DNA of 64,000 nt from Bradyrhizobium sp. 141. Lineage in GTDB: Bacteria; Pseudomonadota; Alphaproteobacteria; Rhizobiales; Xanthobacteraceae. The stretch covers positions 160,723-224,722 of the forward strand of contig NZ_JADPKR010000045.1 in assembly GCF_023074055.1 (NCBI RefSeq), given 5' to 3'. Made by a program: the position numbers and the translations under genes. Below are positions 19,323 to 27,683 of this stretch, piece by piece (position 1 is the stretch's first letter; each line of letters opens with the position of its first letter). The notes under the pieces were generated by a model. It was not told the DNA's origin. It did no database searches and worked only from the letters and a program-made list of their open reading frames with translations.

Positions 19323-19536
19323 CGATGCCGCTACGCAGGGCATGGGGCTCGCCTGGCTGCCCTATTGGCTGGTCCGCGAACGCCTCGGCACCGGCGCGCT
19401 GGTCGGTCTGTTCAAAGGCCGGCCGGAATTCCTGTACGACTGCCACGCGCTATGGCCACGTTCGCCCCGGATGCCGTCAAAACTTCGCGCTGCGGTCGAC
19501 GTGCTCGCAGCGGCCCTGCCGAAGCTCATGACGTGA
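19323..19536 (+). pseudogene. Remnant: C-terminal end of a LysR-type regulator
   Basis: The plus-strand frame reads DAATQGMGLAWLPYWLVRE, then ...GTGALVGLF, and ends at TGA 19534-19536. This matches the final effector-domain segment of LysR regulators (the usual 'GxGIAxLPxxLV ... G.LV.L' pattern). The helix-turn-helix domain and first ~200 residues are missing. A start codon at 19291 would produce an 81-aa product, but that extension reads across the oxidoreductase remnant and is not LysR-like. Confidence 0.65.
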
Positions 19537-19662
19537 TGCGGCCTCGATCCGCATTAACCCCCCGTCCACCATCCGGCCCGGCCCGGCCGCCGGTAACCAT
19601 TGGAATTAACAGACCCTCAACGCACCCCCGACAAATCTATCAATGTTTCTGGAGATTTCGCC

Positions 19663-19773
19663 GTGGATCTGTTGGTTTTCGAGTTCCTGGGATTGGCATT
19701 GGTCGCCATGTGCGTGGTCGTGGTGGCGCTGCCCTGCGCCCGCAAATCCTCGCACCGGGTCCGCTACGAATAG
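19663..19773 (+). CDS. 36-aa single-span membrane peptide
   Basis: A GTG start with GGAG eight bases upstream opens a 36-codon frame ending TAG: an N-terminal acidic turn (MDLLVFEF), a hydrophobic span of about 20 residues (LGLALVAMCVVVVALPC), and a basic tail (ARKSSHRVRYE). The positive-inside pattern predicts a type with a cytoplasmic C-terminus. It lies ~115 bp upstream of rnd on the same strand. No homologue is known to me; the case rests on the ribosome-binding site and amphipathic layout. Confidence 0.5.
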   Translation: MDLLVFEFLGLALVAMCVVVVALPCARKSSHRVRYE

Positions 19774-19889
19774 GAATTTCGTCGGAAAAAGCGATTCCGG
19801 CCCAAATGCAAGGCTCGAATTCGCATCGAGCCCCTTGACATCACAGCGCTTTCGGCAGAACGGCTGATATCAAGTGTCATGGGCCGTTC

Positions 19890-21038
19890 ATGGATTTGAT
19901 TACCACCACCGCTGACCTCGCGGCTGCCTGCAGCCGGCTGGCCAAGCACCCCGTCATTACCGTCGATACCGAGTTCCTGCGCGAGACCACCTACTACCCG
20001 CTGCTGTGCGTGGTGCAGATGGCCAGCGCCGAGGAAGCCATCGTCATCGACACCCTGGCCGAGGGGATCGACCTCAAGCCGTTCTTCGAGCTGATGGCCA
20101 ACGAGAGCGTGCTGAAGGTCTTCCACGCCGCCCGCCAGGACATCGAGATCATCTGGCACCAGGCGGGCATTATCCCGCATCCGGTGTTCGACACCCAGGT
20201 GGCGGCGATGGTGCTCGGTTACGGCGACAGCATCGCCTACGACGCGCTGGTCGAGAAGGTCGCCGGCCACCGCCCGGACAAGACCCACCGCTTCACCGAC
20301 TGGTCGCGCCGGCCGCTGACCAAGGAGCAGATGCACTACGCGGTGTCCGACGTCACGCACCTGCGCGACGTGTTCGCCGCGCTCGACGCCGACCTCAAGA
20401 AGCGCCGCCGCAGCGAATGGGTTTCCATCGAGATGGAGGTCCTCACCTCGCCCAAGACCTACGACTTCCACCCCGAGCGCGCCTGGGAACGGCTGAAGAC
20501 GCGGGTGCGCAAGCCGAAGGACCTCGCGGTGCTGATGGAGGTCGCGGCCTGGCGTGAGCAGGAAGCCCAGAGCCGTGACGTGCCGCGCGGCCGCGTGCTG
20601 CGCGACGAGGCGGTCACCGACATCGCAACGCATGCGCCGAACACGCTGGAAAAGCTCGCCCATCTGCGCTCGGTGCCGAAGGGATTTGAGAAGTCCAAAT
20701 GGGGTGCGGACATCGTTGCCGCGGTCGAGCGCGGGCTGGCGCGGGATTTTGCGACGCTGCCGAAGCTGGAGAAGCCGCGCAACAACAACAATGGCGCCGC
20801 CATCGTCGAGCTCTTGAAGGTGCTGCTGCGCATGACCGCCGAGCGCCACGCGGTCGCCAGCAAGGTGATCGCGACGGTCGACGATCTCGAAGAGATCGCA
20901 GCCGACGACGAGGCGGACGTGCCGGCGCTGCGCGGCTGGCGCCGCGAGCTGTTCGGCGATGCCGCGCTGAAGCTGAAGCGCGGCGAGCTGGCGCTGGCGA
21001 TCGAGAAAGGCCGCGTGATCGGGGTGCAGCGGGCGTAG
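19890..21038 (+). CDS. rnd: Ribonuclease D
   Basis: This 382-aa 3'-5' exoribonuclease trims tRNA and other stable RNA 3' ends. The DEDDy exonuclease residues are visible: Asp26 and Glu28 (VDTEFLRE), Asp84 (HAARQDIEI), and Tyr150 with Asp154 (YAVSDVTHL). An HRDC domain follows at ~205-290 ([19 protein letters not shown]). The length matches alphaproteobacterial RNase D. A family B palindromic repeat lies just after its stop. Confidence 0.95.
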   Translation: MDLITTTADLAAACSRLAKHPVITVDTEFLRETTYYPLLCVVQMASAEEAIVIDTLAEGIDLKPFFELMANESVLKVFHAARQDIEIIWHQAGIIPHPVFDTQVAAMVLGYGDSIAYDALVEKVAGHRPDKTHRFTDWSRRPLTKEQMHYAVSDVTHLRDVFAALDADLKKRRRSEWVSIEMEVLTSPKTYDFHPERAWERLKTRVRKPKDLAVLMEVAAWREQEAQSRDVPRGRVLRDEAVTDIATHAPNTLEKLAHLRSVPKGFEKSKWGADIVAAVERGLARDFATLPKLEKPRNNNNGAAIVELLKVLLRMTAERHAVASKVIATVDDLEEIAADDEADVPALRGWRRELFGDAALKLKRGELALAIEKGRVIGVQRA

Positions 21039-21055
21039 GCCACGCCGCTTCCACA

Positions 21056-21144
21056 CCGTCATTGCGAGGAGCTCTTGCGACGAAGCAATCCAGAGTCTTT
21101 CCGCGGAGGCGGTCTGGATTGCTTCGCTACGCTCGCAATGACGG
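21056..21144. repeat. Intergenic repeat, family B (copy 1)
   Basis: This 89-bp element starts CCGTCATTGCGAGGAGCTCT and ends with CTCGCAATGACGG. Inner inverted parts (GAAGCAATCCAGA with TCTGGATTGCTTC) complete a long imperfect hairpin. It sits between the convergent ends of rnd and the aminotransferase gene. A second copy is at 62023-62141. Confidence 0.85.
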
Positions 21145-21165
21145 AATTTAACGCAACAGCGTGCC

Positions 21166-22548
21166 CTATGCCGGCGTCAGCTTCGCGACTTCGCCTTTCA
21201 TATCCTCCAGCACGCCCGAGATCGCGGCGACCAGATCGTCGATCTGGGCCTTGGTGACGATCAGCGGCGGGCAGATGGCGATGGCGTCGAGCATGTTGCG
21301 CGAGATCACGCCGCGCTCCTGGAGCATGCGGCTCGCGATGCCGCCGACCGCGCCGGGCGTCGCGGCCGCTGTCTTGCGGCCCTTGTCGAGCACGAGCTCG
21401 ATCGCCGCGATCATGCCGACGCCGCGGACCTCGCCGACCAGCGGATGGCTGGTGAGCTCGCGTAAGCGGCCCTGCATGTAGCCGCCGAGCTCGGCGGCAT
21501 GCGCGACCAGGCCGCGCTCCTCGATGATCTTGAGGTTTTCCAGCGCAATCGCCGAGCCGACCGGATGGCCGCCCGCGGTGAAGCCGTGGCCGAGCACGCC
21601 GATCTTGTTGCTCTCGTCCGCGATCGGCTCGAACATGCGGTCGTTCAGGATGATCGCCGACAGCGGGAAATAGCTCGAAGTGATCTGCTTGGAGACCACG
21701 ATCGCATCGGGCTTGATGCCGTAGGTCTCGCAGCCGAACATCTTGCCGGTGCGGCCGAAGCCGCAGATCACCTCGTCGGCGACCAGCAGGATGTCGTACT
21801 TGTTCAAGACCTTCTGGATCTTGTCCCAATAGGTCGCCGGCGGCACGATGACCCCGCCCGCGCCCATCACCGGCTCGCCGAAGAACGCCGCGATCGTGTC
21901 GGGCCCCTCCTTCTGGATCAGCGCGTCGAGCTCCTCGGCCCGGCGCGTCGCAAACGCCTCCTCGCTCTCGCCGGGGGCGCCGTCCTTGTAGAAATGCGGC
22001 GAGCCCGTGTGCAGGATGTTCGGCAGCGGCAGATCGAACGAGCGATGGTTGTTCGGCAGGCCCGTGAGGCTGGCCGAGGCAATGGTGACGCCATGATAGG
22101 CGCGCATCCGGCTGATCACCTTCTTGCGCTGTGGCTGGCCGAGCGCGTTGGAGCGATAGGCGATCAGCTTCAAGACGGTGTCGTTGGCTTCCGAGCCGGA
22201 ATTGGTGAAAAACACCTTGCTCATCGGCACAGGCGCGAGCGCGACCAGCTTCTCGGCGAGGTCGATCGAGGGCCCGTGCGATTTGGCGGAAAACGTGTGA
22301 TAGAACGGCAGCGCCTGCATCTGCTTGTGCGCGGCCTCGACCAGCCGCTTCTCGTTGAAGCCGAGCCCGACGCTCCACAGGCCGGCCATCGCCTCGAAAT
22401 AGCGCTTGCCCGACGCATCGAAGACATAAGGACCATCACCGCGCTCGATCACCAGCGGACCGGCCTGCTGATGCGTGCGCGCATTGGTATAGGGATGGAG
22501 CTGATAGGCCACATCCCGGGCCTCTTGCGAATTGGGCAGCATGGACAT
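21166..22548 (-). CDS. Class III (omega) aminotransferase
   Basis: This 460-aa PLP-dependent aminotransferase belongs to the beta-alanine/taurine/putrescine:pyruvate group. PLP-binding residues include NSGSEAND (116-123), Asp258 in LLVADEVICGFGRTG and the Schiff-base Lys287 in VVSKQITSSYFP. Family context suggests transamination of a terminal amine with pyruvate as acceptor; the donor cannot be fixed from sequence. It begins MSMLPNSQEARDVAY. No linked transporter or regulator gives the pathway. Confidence 0.92.
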   Translation of the reverse strand: MSMLPNSQEARDVAYQLHPYTNARTHQQAGPLVIERGDGPYVFDASGKRYFEAMAGLWSVGLGFNEKRLVEAAHKQMQALPFYHTFSAKSHGPSIDLAEKLVALAPVPMSKVFFTNSGSEANDTVLKLIAYRSNALGQPQRKKVISRMRAYHGVTIASASLTGLPNNHRSFDLPLPNILHTGSPHFYKDGAPGESEEAFATRRAEELDALIQKEGPDTIAAFFGEPVMGAGGVIVPPATYWDKIQKVLNKYDILLVADEVICGFGRTGKMFGCETYGIKPDAIVVSKQITSSYFPLSAIILNDRMFEPIADESNKIGVLGHGFTAGGHPVGSAIALENLKIIEERGLVAHAAELGGYMQGRLRELTSHPLVGEVRGVGMIAAIELVLDKGRKTAAATPGAVGGIASRMLQERGVISRNMLDAIAICPPLIVTKAQIDDLVAAISGVLEDMKGEVAKLTPA

Positions 22549-22712
22549 TTGCGAAGATCCTTGAAAGCGTCACGTCGCAGGCAGAGCCGGCGTCATCACT
22601 CGATGATCAACTACCTTGGCTATTGCGACAGCGCGAAGCTTGCAACGCCAATTCGTCGGCAGCAAGCGCTCAGCAGCGTTGCACAAAGCCACATGTTGGG
22701 ATTGCGCAGCTC

Positions 22713-22883
22713 TCACGCCGCGTCGTCGTCATGCCCGTCGTCGGCACCGGCAACGGCTTCCCTCACCTCCACCAGCGCCATCGAGAGCAGATAGACCGTC
22801 GTCGGCAGACCTAGCCTGCGCGCCGACTCGGTGGCATGCGACAGATCGCTCGCCAGCTCCCTGAGCTCGTCTCCCCGTGACAA
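22713..22883 (-). CDS. Possible 56-aa small protein
   Basis: A 56-codon minus-strand frame begins at TTG (22883) behind a G-rich ribosome-binding stretch. It encodes a helical N-terminal half (RGDELRELASDLSHATESAR), TTVYLLSMALVEVREA, and an acidic Asp/His-rich tail (GADDGHDDDAA). The regular charged/hydrophobic alternation looks like a real small helical protein. The non-ATG start and lack of known homologues keep confidence low. Confidence 0.4.
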   Translation of the reverse strand: MSRGDELRELASDLSHATESARRLGLPTTVYLLSMALVEVREAVAGADDGHDDDAA

Positions 22884-22913
22884 TCTCTCACCCCATCCGC
22901 CGGTCGCGGCCGC

Positions 22914-23477
22914 CTACACCGCAACGGCGCCGCTGGTTCTGATCAGTTCGGCGCTGGACTGGATTGTAGCAAAGTTCCCGATGACATTCACTACCGCATG
23001 CTTGTAGGCGGCCGCATCGCCCGTAGCTGGGTGCCGGCAAGCCACGGCGTCAGTGACCACGTGGTAGCGATGGCTGCGGTGAAACCCGTCCACGGCGGTG
23101 GCCAGAATGGTCTCGTCCAGGGAAAAACCGATCAGAATACAGCGCATGGCGCGGATATTGGACATGTAGTCCACAAACCGGGCCGAGCTGTAGGCGGACG
23201 GCAACGGGTGCTCGAACGTCATCTCCCCCGGCCGCGGCCTGGTCTCCCCGATCCAATCGGTCAGCCTGGATGCCGGATTGAACCAGGCGGCCTGCGCGAT
23301 GCGCTTCAGATGCATCACCGGCCACAGATTGCCGCGCCACAGCGTCAGCAGTTCCAGGCAACGCGCCGTGGCGGCGTCGCCGTCGCGGATGACGTGGCGG
23401 CGCCCGGGGGTCAGGTATTCGACCTGAAGATCCCCGCAGACCAGGATCGGCGGATCATCGTGGATAGAAGCCAGCAT
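22914..23477 (-). CDS. Isochorismatase-fold protein lacking the catalytic Lys and Cys
   Basis: This 187-aa protein follows the cysteine-hydrolase (isochorismatase) pattern: Asp16 in CGDLQVEYL, HPLPSAYSSARFVDYM, the glycine turn CILIGFSLDETILATA, and a late YHVVTDAVAC. At the nucleophile position of the usual 'xxCVxxTA' motif it has Thr123 (DETILATA), and where the catalytic Lys normally precedes SAF it has His90. It is therefore probably not a hydrolase and may bind a ligand or partner. It is third in a set with two acyltransferase-like genes, 25 bp after the GNAT gene. Start choice is uncertain but the N-terminal strand supports it. Confidence 0.75.
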   Translation of the reverse strand: MLASIHDDPPILVCGDLQVEYLTPGRRHVIRDGDAATARCLELLTLWRGNLWPVMHLKRIAQAAWFNPASRLTDWIGETRPRPGEMTFEHPLPSAYSSARFVDYMSNIRAMRCILIGFSLDETILATAVDGFHRSHRYHVVTDAVACRHPATGDAAAYKHAVVNVIGNFATIQSSAELIRTSGAVAV

Positions 23478-23502
23478 CGTGTTGCGCAGAGCTGCACCAA
23501 TT

Positions 23503-24123
23503 TCAACGGTCGGCGAGCGCGAGGTCCCGCAGCGGTGAGGACACCGCCCGCCCCGCCGAGGCGTCGAGCACGCCCGGCCGGTCCCAATCGCCCTCAGGAC
23601 GGATGATCACATAGGGATCGCTGTCGAGCGTGATCGCGTCCGGGCCCGGCTCGATCTCCAGCAGCATTTCCGTGTAGGAAAAATCCGAGAAGGTGATCTT
23701 GCGATTGTGGCCGAGCGGCTTGGCGCCGAAATGGGCCCAGAAATCGACCAGCCTGTCCTGCGCCTGACCGTAGATCTTGCGAAAGCCCTTGCGCTTCACG
23801 TAGTCGACGCTGGTCTGCACCAGCTTGAACGAGACGCGCGAGCGCCGGTATTGGTGACGCACCGCGAGCCGCTCCACCTTGGCGAAATCGCCGAAGAAGC
23901 GCACCCGCAGGCAGCCCGCAGGCTCGTTGCCGACGAAGCCGATGAAGTGCGCGGCGACCATGTCGTTGCCGTCGAACTCCTCCTCGAACGGACAATCCTG
24001 CTCGGCGAGATAGACCGCGGAGCGGATGGCTGTGACCAGCATGAGATCGCTGGGATCGCGCGCGAGGCGGATGGTGATATCGCGGGAACAGGGCTTGGCG
24101 AGAGGAATCCTAGTACCGTGCAT
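23503..24123 (-). CDS. GNAT family N-acyltransferase
   Basis: This 206-aa protein has the GNAT fold: ITIRLARDPSDLMLVTAIR, FIGFVGNEPAGCLRVRFFGD, the core strand AKVERLAVRHQYRRSRV, and YGQAQDRLVDFWAHFGAK. The acetyl-CoA phosphate loop (normally Q/RxxGxG/A) is degenerate here (QYRRSRVS), so the acyl donor may be unusual. An AAGGAG sequence eight bases upstream fixes the ATG at 24123. Its start overlaps the end of the upstream gene by 14 bp, indicating coupling. The substrate is unknown. Confidence 0.8.
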   Translation of the reverse strand: MHGTRIPLAKPCSRDITIRLARDPSDLMLVTAIRSAVYLAEQDCPFEEEFDGNDMVAAHFIGFVGNEPAGCLRVRFFGDFAKVERLAVRHQYRRSRVSFKLVQTSVDYVKRKGFRKIYGQAQDRLVDFWAHFGAKPLGHNRKITFSDFSYTEMLLEIEPGPDAITLDSDPYVIIRPEGDWDRPGVLDASAGRAVSSPLRDLALADR

Positions 24124-24727
24124 CTGCAAAACTCCTTGCTTGGATGATCGCGCCGGGCATGCGCATCGGCTGCCGATGCCAGGGCCGCTCGTAGCACCAG
24201 AGATCGGGCTGGAAGCTCGGGACCGGCGCAAAGCCGGTGGCCTTCATGATGTCGCGTCCGGCCACCGTTGACGGCTGCGCATAGCAATCCGCATTGCCAA
24301 ACCTTAGCTGTCGCAGATGCGCCGCAGCCTTGCCGAGACCGGCGATACCGCGCCCCGTCGCCGCGATCGCCCAGATGTAGATGGCGGCGACGTCCTCCTT
24401 CGCGGAAGCGAGATAGTGCGTCTCGGGCGCGGTAAGGCAGATCTCGTCAAGCAGCAGCGCATCGTGCCCGCGGTCATTGAGAAACAGGAAGGCCATGCCG
24501 CCGACGAGATGGCCCTTCCGGCTGAACGTCAGGATGCTCTGGGGATCGAACGTGAAGTATCGCGCAAGCTCGGCTGCCCCGATCTGCACGCCCGGCACCA
24601 GCCGGTGCGCCATCTGCGCAAGCGCGGCAATTTCGGAAAATTGCGCGCAGCGGACATCGACATCCGGGCTCAGCGGCAAGGCATCGAAATCATGCCTTGC
24701 GGCAAACGAACCCCTTTCCATACCCAT
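24110..24727 (-). CDS. Acyltransferase-like protein of unknown function
   Basis: This 205-aa protein is first in the three-gene set. Segments such as VRCAQFSEIAALAQMAHRLV, GGMAFLFLNDRG, LLLDEICLTAPETHYLAS, and IMKATGFAPVPSFQPDLW follow the order of strands in GNAT proteins, but no clear acetyl-CoA loop is seen. I infer a GNAT-like fold with low certainty. GAGG six bases before the ATG at 24727 supports the start. It is divergent from the LysR gene with only 71 bp between starts. Confidence 0.65.
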   Translation of the reverse strand: MGMERGSFAARHDFDALPLSPDVDVRCAQFSEIAALAQMAHRLVPGVQIGAAELARYFTFDPQSILTFSRKGHLVGGMAFLFLNDRGHDALLLDEICLTAPETHYLASAKEDVAAIYIWAIAATGRGIAGLGKAAAHLRQLRFGNADCYAQPSTVAGRDIMKATGFAPVPSFQPDLWCYERPWHRQPMRMPGAIIQARSFADARY

Positions 24728-24798
24728 ATCGCGCCTCTATCGTTCGAGGCTTTCGTGCCCCGCTATGCCAATGAGCTTAGCGGCTGGAGATCAGGAGT

Positions 24799-25839
24799 AT
24801 GCAGCAGTTATTGCACCGGGGTGCTGCGATGATGCAGCACCGTGAAGAAGCCCTGGGCGCGTCCTGGGACGATTTGAAATTGTTTTTAGCTTGCGCAAAA
24901 TATAAAAGTTTTCGCAATGCCGCCGAGGAGCTCGGGCTCACCTCCACCACGCTGATGCGCCGGATCGACCGGCTCGAAGAGAGCATCGGCTGCAAGCTGT
25001 TCCTGCGCGACCAGAGCGGGCTCACGCTCAGCGACGAAGGCACCGCGATGATCGCCGACGTCACGCATATGGAGCGTCACGCCTTCAACGTCTTCCGCCG
25101 CGCTTCGCGATCGTCGAACGACACCTCGGGCACCGTGCGCGTCGCGGTGACGGAAGGCCCGGGCAATTTCTGGATCCTGCCGCGACTGATCGACTTCCAG
25201 AAGACCTACCGCAGGATCACCGTCGATTTGCGCTGTGCGATGGAGCAAACCGACGTCGCGCGGCTTGAATCGGACATCGCGATCCAGCTCGAGCCGCCGA
25301 CCAATCCCGACCTGATCGTCGCCAAGCTCGGCCGCCTGCACATCTATCCCTTCGTCTCCAAGGAGTACGAAAACCTCTACGGCGTGCCGGCGACGCTCAC
25401 CGAGTTGCAGAACCACCGCATCATCAAGCAGAGCGCGCCGCAGGTCGACGACGGCGCCTATGCCCGCGTGCTCGGACTGAAGTCGCTCGAGGGCATCGTC
25501 GGGATCAAGACCAATTCCTCGGTCGGCGTGCTCTATGCCGTCGAGCGCGGTGCCGGCATCGGCTTCCTGCCGACGGTCTCGATCGCGCTCGGCGCGCCGC
25601 TCGTTGCCGTCGATCTCGGCGTCAGCCACCATGCCGATCTCTGGCTCACCTATCACAAGGAATTCCGAACCTCCGAGCGCCACAAGATCGTGGTCGATTG
25701 GCTGAAGAAGATCTTCGATCCCAAGTCCTATCCGTGTTTCCGTGACGAGTTCATCCATCCGAACGCGCTGGTGCCGATGATGACCGCCGCGCGCGAGGGG
25801 TTTGGATTGACGGGATATGTCGCGGCGACGCCGGCGTAA
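24799..25839 (+). CDS. LysR-type transcriptional regulator
   Basis: This 346-aa LysR regulator has its winged helix-turn-helix at ~22-82 (SFRNAAEELGLTSTTLMRRI, DRLEESIGCKLFLRD) and a co-inducer domain from ~110 (GTVRVAVTEGPGNFWILP). It is divergent from the acyltransferase/isochorismatase-like set, the classical arrangement for a LysR protein controlling its neighbours. Codons at 24871-24918 are unusually AT-rich for this genome. AGGAG lies close before the ATG at 24799; an internal ATG pair at ~24829 is an alternative start. Confidence 0.9.
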   Translation: MQQLLHRGAAMMQHREEALGASWDDLKLFLACAKYKSFRNAAEELGLTSTTLMRRIDRLEESIGCKLFLRDQSGLTLSDEGTAMIADVTHMERHAFNVFRRASRSSNDTSGTVRVAVTEGPGNFWILPRLIDFQKTYRRITVDLRCAMEQTDVARLESDIAIQLEPPTNPDLIVAKLGRLHIYPFVSKEYENLYGVPATLTELQNHRIIKQSAPQVDDGAYARVLGLKSLEGIVGIKTNSSVGVLYAVERGAGIGFLPTVSIALGAPLVAVDLGVSHHADLWLTYHKEFRTSERHKIVVDWLKKIFDPKSYPCFRDEFIHPNALVPMMTAAREGFGLTGYVAATPA

Positions 25840-25847
25840 GCTTCAAC

Positions 25848-27005
25848 TCACCACCGGTATTCGAAGCCGACCGTGCCCTGGTGCGACGTCAGCTCGTTGC
25901 GGAACTTGCCGTCATAATTGACGTAGAGCCGCGCCACGCTGGTCAGGCTCAGCGAAGCCGAGGCGCCGGCATCCATGCCGTAACGGCTCTCGCCGATGCC
26001 GGGAACGACGATGCTCTGAGTTCCCAGGCTGACCTGGATCGATCCAAGGTCCTGGTGGAAATTGTCGACGAACTTGCCATAGGCGGACAGATCCAGGATC
26101 TTCTGGTCGATAACGAAGTAGCGGCCGATCTCGGCCCCGATCATGACGCGCGCGCGTGAGAGCGCGGTCGAGCCGACGTTGAGCGGATCGAGGCCGCCAG
26201 CCTCCTGAAACGCCGCGCTGGTGGCGCGCACATATTCCAGCGCGCCCTTGGGCACGACGCGCATCTGGTCCTTGGTCCAGTAATAGCTGATCTCGGTCAG
26301 CGCGCCGTCGACCGCGGCGCGATAGCTCGCGCTCGCAAGGCCAAGGCCGGTGTCGCGGCTGGAACGGACCTTGCCGAAACCGTGCACCACGGCGAAGGCC
26401 CAGGTCCACGGACCCTTGTCGACCGAGCCGTTGAAGCCGATTTGCGTCAGGTCGAGCGTTGCCGACTGCAGCGCCAGCGGCACGTCGACGTCGGTGTGGC
26501 TCTGGTCGACGGAGAAGCTGAGATTGACGCCAGGGGCCACGCGCGCGCCAAAACCGGCGACGCCGCCAACCGTCTTGCGCCTGTCGCCGACGAAGTCGCC
26601 TTGCGCGTCGGTGCGGACCGAGATGCCGTAGCCCTCGAACCAGGTGCGGTAACGCGGATCTTCCGTGCTCGCCGACGCCCCGCCGCCGCCGGGATTGGTC
26701 CGGAACGCCCGGTTAACGCCGCCGGATGCCTGGTTGCCGAGCCGCTCCAGGAAATTGGAGCCGAGATTGAGCGCGCTGCTGCCGGTCGACTGGTCGTAGT
26801 TGGTCGACGTCGGCGACGGGACCGGGGTCGGTGACGGCGTGGGCGTCGGGGTCGGCGTGGGCGTTGGGCTTTGCGCAAAGACTGGCGATGCCGCCGACAT
26901 CGTCGCGACGATCGCAAACGCCATCGCGATCGCTGCCACGGCCCTGCGGACGCGGTCGAGCCCGATCGTCTGCCGTGTTTCGGAGGGCTGCGAGGTGCAG
27001 CACAT
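25848..27005 (-). CDS. Outer-membrane beta-barrel (autotransporter-like) protein
   Basis: This 385-aa protein, counted from the ATG at 27005, has a signal peptide (VAAIAMAFAIVATMSAASPVFA). A short Pro/Thr repeat (SPTPTPTPTPTPSPTP) follows, then a region with alternating beta strands ending FEYRW, the aromatic terminus recognised by the BAM complex. Barrel-like strands (LSFSVDQSHTDVDVPLAL, YGMDAGASASLSLTSVARL) resemble autotransporter barrels; no passenger domain of substance is present. In-frame starts upstream exist but lengthen the leader unusually. Confidence 0.75.
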   Translation of the reverse strand: MCCTSQPSETRQTIGLDRVRRAVAAIAMAFAIVATMSAASPVFAQSPTPTPTPTPTPSPTPVPSPTSTNYDQSTGSSALNLGSNFLERLGNQASGGVNRAFRTNPGGGGASASTEDPRYRTWFEGYGISVRTDAQGDFVGDRRKTVGGVAGFGARVAPGVNLSFSVDQSHTDVDVPLALQSATLDLTQIGFNGSVDKGPWTWAFAVVHGFGKVRSSRDTGLGLASASYRAAVDGALTEISYYWTKDQMRVVPKGALEYVRATSAAFQEAGGLDPLNVGSTALSRARVMIGAEIGRYFVIDQKILDLSAYGKFVDNFHQDLGSIQVSLGTQSIVVPGIGESRYGMDAGASASLSLTSVARLYVNYDGKFRNELTSHQGTVGFEYRW

Positions 27006-27384
27006 GACGACTAATCCCAAAGCGGAGGGCGGCCCGCAAAAATGCAACACGAGCGGCTCGCGCATGCGGCGATTTGTGCCGAAGTGCCACGGAGGGTCAA
27101 CCGGTTGGCTCGTTGTCACCGAGCCTATTGCCCTCGATTGTGGTTCCGCGGCCACAGGTCGCAAATAGCAGACGATGGTCCCCGCCCCCATCTTGAAAAT
27201 TACGCGCAGCTTGCTAACGGGCGGTTTTCATGTTGCAATGTTGGACACAATCGGAATTGGCCGCGCTGCTGTGCGTTTCACGACATTGAGCCTCAAGACT
27301 CGAACAGACTTCCGGAAGCCCGTTTGTGGCGTGGCACGCGAAAAGCGGCCGCGTCTTTTTTATATCTAGTGGAGGAGACTAGCG
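27006..27384. other. Promoter and leader region of the cold-shock gene
   Basis: No gene that I can support lies here. The stretch is notably less GC-rich near 27180-27370 than its surroundings and should hold the promoter and long 5' leader typical of cold-shock genes, as well as the divergent promoter of the barrel-protein gene. A plus-strand 64-codon frame (27175-27369) has no ribosome-binding site and unremarkable composition. Confidence 0.5.
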
Positions 27385-27591
27385 ATGCCGCAAAAGGGCA
27401 CCGTCAAATGGTTCAACCCGACCAAGGGCTATGGGTTCATCAAGCCAAACGGCAGCGACAAGGACGTGTTCGTCCACATCTCCGCCGTCGAGCGTGCCGG
27501 ACTCTCTACCCTCAACGAGAACCAGGTGGTTGAATACGACCTCGTGGAGAACCGCGGCAAAGCATCCGCGGAGAACCTCAAGGTCTCCTGA
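27385..27591 (+). CDS. Cold-shock domain protein (CspA family)
   Basis: This 68-aa single cold-shock domain binds single-stranded RNA/DNA and melts mRNA structure. The RNP1 motif (KGYGFIKP) and RNP2 motif (VFVHISAV) are present, and length is standard. GGAGGAG precedes the ATG. It has a long leader and a strong intrinsic terminator right after it, so it is monocistronic. Confidence 0.96.
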   Translation: MPQKGTVKWFNPTKGYGFIKPNGSDKDVFVHISAVERAGLSTLNENQVVEYDLVENRGKASAENLKVS

Positions 27592-27629
27592 TTTCTCTCA
27601 AAGCTGAAACGCGAGAGATCATGACGTTG

Positions 27630-27653
27630 CCCCCGGCTCTGCCGGGGGTTTTT
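27630..27653 (+). terminator. Intrinsic terminator of the cold-shock gene
   Basis: CCCCCGGC-TCT-GCCGGGGG forms a perfect 8-bp GC stem with a 3-nt loop followed by TTTTT, 38 bp after the csp stop. The purN gene ends ~30 bp beyond on the opposite strand. Confidence 0.9.
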
Positions 27654-27683
27654 GTTTGTGAGGACCGCCGCGAGGACGGCGCT

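Noticed and set aside
26818..26872. Short tandem repeats that might suggest a CRISPR or microsatellite
   Set aside because: They encode the Pro/Thr repeat of the barrel protein and have no spacer structure.
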